A stretch of 64,000 nucleotides of DNA, from contig NZ_SJKB01000004.1 in the NCBI RefSeq assembly GCF_004331465.1, positions 558,001 to 622,000 of the forward strand, read 5' to 3'. The notes beneath the pieces are model-generated. The model was not told where the DNA came from and did no database searches. It saw only the letters and a list, made by a program, of their open reading frames with translations. Positions 51,639 to 58,081 of this stretch are shown here, piece by piece (position 1 is the stretch's first letter; every line of letters starts with the position of its first letter). The position numbers and the translations under genes were made by a program. The stretch is from Kribbella pittospori (GTDB taxonomy: Bacteria > Actinomycetota > Actinomycetes > Propionibacteriales > Kribbellaceae).

Positions 51639-52604
51639 TTACTGGCCTTGCTGCTTGGGAGCCGGGAAGGCATTCAAGACATCAATCACGGCGAAGGCGC
51701 TGATGGACTTGCCGGAGGCGTCCTTCGACGGGGGCAGCTCGACCAGGACGCGGCTGCCAATCGGCATACCGGCCAATCCGTCGACCGGACCGGCCTGACC
51801 GTTCGGGCCGGGGCCGACCTGGAGCTGGTCGGTCGGGGCCGGCGGCTGCGCCGGCGAGGTCTGGGTGGCGGGCTGGCCGTCCCAGGTGCTGGCCTGCTTC
51901 TTGCCGGCGTAGTCGAACACGACGTACCGGGTGATCAGCTGGCTGCCCTTCTCGATCGGCTTGCCCTTGCCGAGCGCGATCACGACCGGCTTGCCCGGCT
52001 TGGCAGGCGCCTTGAAGCCGGCCGGGACGGTCGCCTTCGGCTCGGCGTTCAGTCCGCCGGTGATCTTGATCTTGGTCGCCGCCGACGGCGCCGGCGTCGC
52101 GTCCAGCGGGGTGTCGTTCCCGGCCGCGCTGACCAGGTCGACGACGAAGATCAGCGTGTCGTCGCCCTTGATCCCGGCCTGCTCGTTGCCCTGCTCCTTG
52201 TAGCCCTTGTCGGACGGGATGGACAGCATCACCCGGCTGCCGATCTTCTTCCCGACCAGGCCCTCGTCCCAGCCGCCGATGACCCCGCCGACCCCGATCG
52301 GGAACGACGACGGCGCACCGCGGTCGTAGGAGTTGTCGAACACCTTGCCGTCGCGCCAGATCTGGCCGAGGTAGTTCGCGGTGAGCAGTTCGCCCTTCTT
52401 CACCTCGGGCCCGTCGCCCTCCTTGAGGACCTGGGTCACCAGGCTCTTCTCCGGGTCGCCGTCGCGGTGGGTGACGGTCGGCTTCTGGCCGAAGTCCGAG
52501 GTCACCTTGATCCCGCCCGCCCCGAAGTCGGGCTTATCCGAGCCGCAGGCCACCAGGGAGGACCCCAGTACCGCCACAACGACCAGACTCAACAACTTGC
52601 GCAC
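51639..52604 (-). CDS. FKBP-type peptidyl-prolyl isomerase lipoprotein, two FKBP domains
   Basis: A 321-residue lipoprotein. The signal MRKLLSLVVVAVLGSSLVAC gives lipid attachment at Cys20. The first FKBP domain (about 60-170) has GDGPEVKKGELLTANYLG, GKVFDNSYDRG, GVIGGWDEGLVGKKIGSRVM and IFVVDLVSA. A second, more divergent FKBP-like domain (about 200-315) has KGSQLITRYVVFDYAGKK and GLAGMPIGSRVLVELPP with a long Pro/Gln insertion. It assists proline isomerisation of exported proteins. GTG 52604 is preferred because it gives an ideal lipoprotein signal and follows GAGGTG; an ATG seven codons upstream is the alternative. Confidence 0.9.
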   Translation of the reverse strand: MRKLLSLVVVAVLGSSLVACGSDKPDFGAGGIKVTSDFGQKPTVTHRDGDPEKSLVTQVLKEGDGPEVKKGELLTANYLGQIWRDGKVFDNSYDRGAPSSFPIGVGGVIGGWDEGLVGKKIGSRVMLSIPSDKGYKEQGNEQAGIKGDDTLIFVVDLVSAAGNDTPLDATPAPSAATKIKITGGLNAEPKATVPAGFKAPAKPGKPVVIALGKGKPIEKGSQLITRYVVFDYAGKKQASTWDGQPATQTSPAQPPAPTDQLQVGPGPNGQAGPVDGLAGMPIGSRVLVELPPSKDASGKSISAFAVIDVLNAFPAPKQQGQ

Positions 52605-52770
52605 GAAACCAGCACCTCGAAACATCCCGGCGCGGTCCGCGCCGCTCGACACAGGGGGCAACAACGCGGCCCACCCTAGCCTGCGCGACCAACCCGACCA
52701 CCGCCCGGCCGCGTCACCGTTCGGTCACGCCACGCACAGTCACGCGGCCGGCGACGTACGGCGGCGACAA

Positions 52771-54132
52771 CTACATGCTGGCGATGAGTTTTTCGACGCG
52801 CTCGTCGTGGGACTTGAACGGATCCTTGCACAGCACAGTGCGCTGGGCCTGGTCGTTGAGCTTCAGGTGCACCCAGTCGACGGTGAAGTCGCGGCGGCGC
52901 TCCTGCGCCCGCTTGATGAACTCACCACGCAGTCGCGCGCGGGTCGTCTGCGGCGGCACCGACTTGGCCTCGAAGACGCGCAGGTCGTCGACGACCCGGG
53001 TGACCGCACCCCTGCGCTCGAGCAGGTAGTACAGCCCGCGCGGCCGGTGGATGTCGTGGTACGCCAAGTCGAGCTGGGCGACCCGCGGGCTGGCCAGACC
53101 GAGGTTGTTCTGCTGGCGGTAGCGCTCGATCAGGCGGTACTTGATCACCCAGTCGATCTCGCGCTCGATCCCGCTCAGGTCGCCGGACTCGATCGCCTTC
53201 AGCGTCCGCTCCCACAGCGACAGCGCCCGCTCGACGGCCGGCGTCCCGAGCTCGCGGCGGTCGACGAAGTCGCGCGCCTTGGTCAGGTACTCCGTCTGGA
53301 TGTCGAGGGCACTGGCCTCGCGGCCGTTCGCCAGCCGGACCTCGCGGCGCCCGGTCATGTCGTGGCTGATCTCGCGGATCGCGCGGATCGGGTTGTCCAG
53401 GGTGAGGTCGCGCATCACGATGCCGGCCTCGATCATCCGCAGCACCAGGTCGGTGCTCGCGACCTTGAGCAGCATCGTGGTCTCGGACATGTTCGAGTCG
53501 CCGACGATCACGTGCAGCCGGCGGAACCGCTCGGCGTCCGCGTGCGGCTCGTCGCGGGTGTTGATGATCGGCCGGGACCGGGTGGTCGCGCTGGAGACGC
53601 CCTCCCAGATGTGCTCGGCACGCTGCGACACCGAGTAGACCGCGCCGCGCGGCGTCTGCAGCACCTTGCCGGCACCGCAGATCAGCTGCCGGGTGACCAG
53701 GAACGGGATCAGTACGTCGGCCAGCTTGGCGAAGTCGCCGTGCCGGCTGACCAGGTAGTTCTCGTGGCAGCCGTAGCTGTTGCCGGCCGAGTCGGTGTTG
53801 TTCTTGAACAGGTAGACGTCGCCGAAGATGCCCTCGTCGTGCAGCCGCTTCTGGGCGTCCACCAGCAGACCCTCGAGGATCCGCTCACCGGCCTTGTCGT
53901 GCGCGATCAGGTCCGTGACCGAATCGCACTCCCCGGTCGCGTACTCCGGGTGGGAGCCCACGTCGAGATAGAGCCGGGCCCCGTTGCGGAGGAACACGTT
54001 GCTGCTCCGCCCCCAGGACACGACGCGCCGAAACAGGTACCGCGCCACCTCGTCGGGGGTCAGTCGGCGCTGACCGCGAAAGGTACAGGTGACGCCGTAC
54101 TCGTTCTCCAGACCGAAGATTCGCCGGTTCAC
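52771..54132 (-). CDS. pafA: Pup--protein ligase PafA
   Basis: A 453-residue PafA, which attaches the ubiquitin-like protein Pup to lysines of proteasome substrates. The glutamine-synthetase-like fold is shown by [12 protein letters not shown] (Glu9 for metal binding), the catalytic Asp57 in [30 protein letters not shown], and the C-terminal domain ending [15 protein letters not shown]. Length is the family norm. The neighbours are FKBP downstream and unrelated secreted proteins upstream; the proteasome and pup genes are not in this window. Confidence 0.97.
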   Translation of the reverse strand: MNRRIFGLENEYGVTCTFRGQRRLTPDEVARYLFRRVVSWGRSSNVFLRNGARLYLDVGSHPEYATGECDSVTDLIAHDKAGERILEGLLVDAQKRLHDEGIFGDVYLFKNNTDSAGNSYGCHENYLVSRHGDFAKLADVLIPFLVTRQLICGAGKVLQTPRGAVYSVSQRAEHIWEGVSSATTRSRPIINTRDEPHADAERFRRLHVIVGDSNMSETTMLLKVASTDLVLRMIEAGIVMRDLTLDNPIRAIREISHDMTGRREVRLANGREASALDIQTEYLTKARDFVDRRELGTPAVERALSLWERTLKAIESGDLSGIEREIDWVIKYRLIERYRQQNNLGLASPRVAQLDLAYHDIHRPRGLYYLLERRGAVTRVVDDLRVFEAKSVPPQTTRARLRGEFIKRAQERRRDFTVDWVHLKLNDQAQRTVLCKDPFKSHDERVEKLIASM

Positions 54133-54288
54133 ACACCCACAGTACGGTGCCGCTCCGACAACCGGGCCATGTCGCAGGCGCGCCGTTTCCCGGCGTTACC
54201 CCTTTGATGTCAACGGACCTAACTTTCCGCAAGTGACTGGCATCGGAGTAGGTAGGACAGTTGAACAATTTCCTGGGGGTACAGACAG

Positions 54289-55209
54289 ATGAAGCGGATA
54301 CCCATCGCGGCCGCACTCTCCGCCGCGACAGCGCTCCTGGCAGCGGCGCTGGTGCCACCGGCGTCGGCCACACCGCAGAGTTCGGCGACCGTCTGCAGTC
54401 TGCGGGTGGGAACGGTGTCGGCAGGCGGGGACCTCAAGGTCCAGAACATCGCCGCCACCTCGCCGCCGAGCGTGACCAGCACCTGGAACGGACCGAAGGG
54501 GCTCTACCAGCCCGAGGACTGGAGGCTGTTCGGCTCGGTCGCCACCGAAGTGGGTGTGGCCGGCCAGGATCGGCACGGGTACGTCACCAACGACACCAGC
54601 CTCTACTCGTACAGCTACCGCACCGACGGCTCGTACCAGGTGCTCGACCCCGGCTCCTACAAGCAGACCAAGATCGGCGGCGGCTGGACCCGCGGGATGA
54701 CGTACTTCGACTCGTCGTCGTACTACAACACCGGCGGGACCGTGCACCGGAGCAACGTCTATGCGCTGTGGGACGGCGTCATCTGGCGCTGGAGCGCCGG
54801 CTGGAAGGTCACGCTGTTCCGCGGCTTCGACGCGGTCAAGACGATGACGCTGATCAGCGCGACCCCGACGTACGAGACCTTCCTGGCGAATCTGAAGGGC
54901 GGTTCGCTGTACATGATCCGGATCCCGGTCGCGAGCAACGCCGTACCGGTCGTGAAGCCGGTGCGGACGCGGACCTGGCAGGGCTTCGAGACGCTGATCG
55001 CGGAGAGGTGTGGCAGCCAGAGCACGCTGCTGCTCGGCATCGATAAGGACACCAACTCCGGCTACCTGTACGCCGTCAGCCACGCCAACGGAACCGCCAC
55101 CGTCATCAAGGGCCTCGGGAAGGTGACCGGAGCGGACTTCACCGGCGTCGCCCAGGCCCGCGTTTTCAACAACGACCTCGACTCCAGCGCCAACCTGAAC
55201 GGCGACTGA
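54289..55209 (+). CDS. Secreted protein of unknown family, tandem pair copy 1
   Basis: A 306-residue exported protein. Sec signal peptide MKRIPIAAALSAATALLAAA, cleaved near ASA-TP. The mature part is rich in Tyr, Ser, Trp and Gly with repeated beta-strand patterns (VYALWDGVIWRWSAGWKVTL, FRGFDAVKTMTLISATPTYE-TFLANLKGGSLYMI, TWQGFETLIAERCGSQSTLL, IDKDTNSGYLYAVSH), suggesting a beta-propeller or tachylectin-like fold. Two cysteines probably pair. It is followed directly by a paralogue, and both have AACTTTCCGCA-like sequence about 70 bp upstream. The function is unknown. Confidence 0.8.
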   Translation: MKRIPIAAALSAATALLAAALVPPASATPQSSATVCSLRVGTVSAGGDLKVQNIAATSPPSVTSTWNGPKGLYQPEDWRLFGSVATEVGVAGQDRHGYVTNDTSLYSYSYRTDGSYQVLDPGSYKQTKIGGGWTRGMTYFDSSSYYNTGGTVHRSNVYALWDGVIWRWSAGWKVTLFRGFDAVKTMTLISATPTYETFLANLKGGSLYMIRIPVASNAVPVVKPVRTRTWQGFETLIAERCGSQSTLLLGIDKDTNSGYLYAVSHANGTATVIKGLGKVTGADFTGVAQARVFNNDLDSSANLNGD

Positions 55210-55285
55210 CCCCCAAACCTTTCCGCAGTTGCCGGCGTCGAACCGTGTGACCCGCGACACTCGCGGGGGACTGGGGGCCTGGGGA

Positions 55286-56200
55286 ATGAATCGAAGGAAA
55301 CTGCTAGGTGGTCTGTCGGCGCTGATCGGCACCGGGTTGCTGGCCGCCGCACTGGTGCCGGCTCAAGCGAGTGCGACGCCGACACCCTCCGCCGTGGCCG
55401 GCGGTTGCCTGCTGCAGCTCGGCTCGATCACGGCCGGAGGTGACCACAACGTCAACTGGATCTCGTCTGCACCCCCGGCCTCGGCGTTGGTGTCCCAAGG
55501 TCCCAAGGATCTGTTTCCCGACGGTCAGGCCTGGCTCGCGGGGTCGCTCGCCTACCAGGACTACACCGGCGACACCGTCCGCCGGACCGGCTACGTGGTG
55601 ATCGGCCAGGAACTGTTCGCGACCAGCTACTTCGCCACCAGCGGCAAGCTGATCCAGGAGCTCGAGAAGACGAAGATCGGTGGCGGCTGGTACCAGAACG
55701 GTCCGCGGTACCTCGAGGAATCCCGGTACTCGGGCAGCACGACAGGGCACACCTACTCGCTGTACGGCGACACCCTCAACCGGTGGAACGTCAACGCCGG
55801 CACGTGGAGCGCCCACGCGACGTACGCCGGCTTCGGCGCGGTCAAGACGATGGCGCTGATCAGCCAGACCGCGACGTACGACACCTTCCTGGCGAACATG
55901 ACCGGCGGTTCGCTCTACACCATCCGGGTGCCGAAGACCGGCGCGCCGGTGGTGAAGCTGGTCCGGTCGTCCACGTGGCAAGGGTTCGAGACGCTCGTCG
56001 CCGAGAAGTGCGGGACGCAGAGCACTCTGCTGCTCGGCATCGACAAGGACACCCAGTCCGGCTACCTGTACGCCGTGAGCCACGCAACTGGCACCAGCAC
56101 GGTCATCAAGGGCCTCGGCAAGGTGCCGACCACGTTCGCCGACCCGACGTACTTCCGGTACCACCCGGAGGAGGGTGGCGGGGACCTGTTCGGCGAGTGA
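55286..56200 (+). CDS. Secreted protein of unknown family, tandem pair copy 2
   Basis: A 304-residue paralogue of the previous protein. The signal MNRRKLLGGLSALIGTGLLA contains an Arg-Arg pair before the hydrophobic core, so this copy may use the Tat route while copy 1 uses Sec. Shared blocks are KIGGGW, FGAVKTMALIS, YDTFLANMTGGSLYTIRV, TWQGFETLVAEKCGTQSTLL and GIDKDTQSGYLYAVSH. The N-terminal thirds and acidic C-terminal tails differ. ATG 55286 is preceded by a G-rich run rather than a clear ribosome binding site. Confidence 0.8.
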   Translation: MNRRKLLGGLSALIGTGLLAAALVPAQASATPTPSAVAGGCLLQLGSITAGGDHNVNWISSAPPASALVSQGPKDLFPDGQAWLAGSLAYQDYTGDTVRRTGYVVIGQELFATSYFATSGKLIQELEKTKIGGGWYQNGPRYLEESRYSGSTTGHTYSLYGDTLNRWNVNAGTWSAHATYAGFGAVKTMALISQTATYDTFLANMTGGSLYTIRVPKTGAPVVKLVRSSTWQGFETLVAEKCGTQSTLLLGIDKDTQSGYLYAVSHATGTSTVIKGLGKVPTTFADPTYFRYHPEEGGGDLFGE

Positions 56201-56318
56201 GATCAGCCGCTGACCGGGTGTTGAGGGGCACCGGGCGGCGGAACCCAGACTGCCGCTGCCTTTGTCTTGGCAGCGGCAGTCTGCTTTGTCGGTGCTCGTG
56301 GTTAGCATCCGGTGGGTG

Positions 56319-56969
56319 GTGGACGTGCGGGCGTACGTCGAGACCGGCGTACAGATGGCGATGGACGACGGGACAGCCGCTTGGGTCTTCGATGCCTCGC
56401 GGTGGGGGTGCTGCGGGCAGGGTGTCGATGAGGCTGCTGCGCTCCGTGATCTTGGTGCGGAGCTTGGTTCCGACCTGGAGTTTGTGGTGGTGGAGCGGGT
56501 GGTGGGTGACGAGCAGGCGTTCGAACGGGATCTGGCTCCTGCTCGTGAGGCCGAACGGGCTGCCACGTTGGAGATTCTCGAGGAGAGCCGGCGGGAGACG
56601 GTTGCTCTGATCGCGTCCTGCTCCCCCGAGATGCTCGACTTCGATGATCCCGACCGGGTGCTGCCGTCGTTTGCCGGCTGGCGGACCGTGCGGCAACTCG
56701 CCTGGCACATCGCCGACACCGAGAGCCGCTACTACCTCCCATCCCTCGGCCTGCCCTACCGCGAGCCGCTGCCAGACCTGGCCGACGAACTGAAGCAGTC
56801 CGCGGAGTATGTCCGCCGTGCAGTCGCCACAATCCCGGCGGACCTAGTACGGCGGGCCAACGGCGAGGTGTGGACCACGGTGAAGGTCCTCCGCCGACTC
56901 GCCTGGCACGAACGCTCAGAACTACGCACGCTCCGCCGATTGGTCGCCCTCGCCCTGCGCTCGATGTAG
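56319..56969 (+). CDS. DinB-type four-helix protein with HicB-like N-terminus
   Basis: A 216-residue protein. The N-terminal 60 residues (VRAYVETGVQMAMDDGTAAW, GCCGQGVDEAAALRDLGAEL) resemble the small alpha/beta fold of HicB antitoxins, where G-C-x-G-x-G and E-A are conserved. The rest has the DinB/YfiT four-helix pattern: RTVRQLAWHIADTESRYYLP in the middle and RRLAWHERSELRTLRRLVAL near the end, with His positions that can bind a metal. DinB-like enzymes transfer small thiols or act on them. GTG 56319 is chosen; the start is not certain. Confidence 0.7.
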   Translation: MDVRAYVETGVQMAMDDGTAAWVFDASRWGCCGQGVDEAAALRDLGAELGSDLEFVVVERVVGDEQAFERDLAPAREAERAATLEILEESRRETVALIASCSPEMLDFDDPDRVLPSFAGWRTVRQLAWHIADTESRYYLPSLGLPYREPLPDLADELKQSAEYVRRAVATIPADLVRRANGEVWTTVKVLRRLAWHERSELRTLRRLVALALRSM

Positions 56970-57044
56970 CCCCGTACATCCGACCTTGTGCGCCGATCAA
57001 CCACCAGACACCCGCTGATGTGGTCGACCCGTGCACAAGGTCGT
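56966..57044. repeat. Hairpin-forming ~80-bp repeat, copy A
   Basis: Begins at the stop codon of the DinB-type gene (GTAGCC) and runs to GGTCGT at 57044. It has terminal arms ACCTTGTGC (56983-56991) and GCACAAGGT (57033-57041) and inner arms TCAACCAC and GTGGTCGA. About 90% identical to copy B 148 bp downstream. The 57045-57113 stretch between copies holds GGCACC/GGTGCC but no gene. Confidence 0.75.
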
Positions 57045-57113
57045 GATCTGTTCACAGGCACCAGTAGGTGTTAACAGTCGAAGGTGCCAGCCGCGGGCTG
57101 GATAGAGCCTGGG

Positions 57114-57195
57114 GTAGCCGCCGTACATCCAGGACCTTGTGCATCGATCAACCACCGGACACCCGCTGACGTGGTCGAGCCGTGCACAAGGTCGT
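57114..57195. repeat. Hairpin-forming ~80-bp repeat, copy B
   Basis: Direct repeat of copy A with a 2-bp insertion and six substitutions. Arms ACCTTGTGCA (57134-57143) and TGCACAAGGT (57183-57192) pair perfectly over 10 bp, with the same inner stem. From 57196 to 57349 no gene, promoter or further copy is seen. The element could be an intergenic repeat family or a transcription terminator. Confidence 0.75.
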
Positions 57196-57349
57196 ACCCA
57201 GCACCTTGGACGGTCCGGTGGCCGAGATCACTGACACCCAGTGGTGGGCCGCCAGCTGTTTACCGTCGCGTTTCGCAGCCCGTCGGCGGGCGGGCAGATC
57301 ATCCGCCTGTCACCTGCGTGCTGGTCGCGTGCCGCTGGGGAGCTGGATG

Positions 57350-58081
57350 TTAGAGGTCTACGAGGTCTAGGAGTTGGCCTAGTTCTTTGGGGTCCAGGGG
57401 GCGGAGTTCGCCGGTGTGGAGGTTGCCGCGGCGTACTGGGCCGATGGCCGTACGGGTGAGGCGTTTGACCGGGTGGCCGATCGCGTCGAACATGCGGCGG
57501 ACGATGCGGTTGCGGCCCTCGTGCAGGCTGATCTGGATCAGGGTGCGGCCGCGGACGCTGGAGACGACCTTCACCGTGTCCGCCTGGGCCGGGCCGTCGT
57601 CGAGTTCGATCCCGTCGAGGAGCGTGCGCAGTACTGCCGGCTTGACGTTGCCTTCGACCTCGGCGACGTACGTCTTGGAGACCTCGTACGACGGATGCGT
57701 CAGGCGGTGCGCGAACTCACCGTGGTTCGTGAGCAGCAACAGACCTTCGGTGTCGGTGTCGAGCCGCCCGATGTGGAACAGCCGCTCCGGCCGGTCCTGC
57801 ACGTAGTCCGCGATACACGGCCGGCCCTGCGGATCCGCCATCGTGGTGACGACGCCGCGGGGTTTGTTGAGCACCAGGTACACGTGCGCACTGACCGGCG
57901 GGATCCGCTCCCCATCGACCCGGATCACCGAGACCTCCGGATCCACCCGCACCCCGAACTCGGTCACCACGGCCCCGTCGACCTCGACCCGCCCCTGCTC
58001 GATCAGCAACTCAGCATTCCGCCGACTCGCCACCCCCGCCTGAGCCAAAACCTTCTGCAGCCGAACCCCGTCCTCACCCAT
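57350..58081 (-). CDS. rluB: 23S rRNA pseudouridine synthase RluB-type
   Basis: A 243-residue RsuA/RluB-family enzyme. The N-terminal S4 domain (VRLQKVLAQAGVASRRNAEL) binds rRNA. The catalytic aspartate is in HIGRLDTDTEGLLLLTN, and the KTYVAEVEG and GRNRIVRRMFDAIGHPV motifs complete the family. ATG 58081 overlaps the scpB stop by 8 bp, so it is translationally coupled. It follows scpB, as in many actinobacteria. Confidence 0.93.
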   Translation of the reverse strand: MGEDGVRLQKVLAQAGVASRRNAELLIEQGRVEVDGAVVTEFGVRVDPEVSVIRVDGERIPPVSAHVYLVLNKPRGVVTTMADPQGRPCIADYVQDRPERLFHIGRLDTDTEGLLLLTNHGEFAHRLTHPSYEVSKTYVAEVEGNVKPAVLRTLLDGIELDDGPAQADTVKVVSSVRGRTLIQISLHEGRNRIVRRMFDAIGHPVKRLTRTAIGPVRRGNLHTGELRPLDPKELGQLLDLVDL

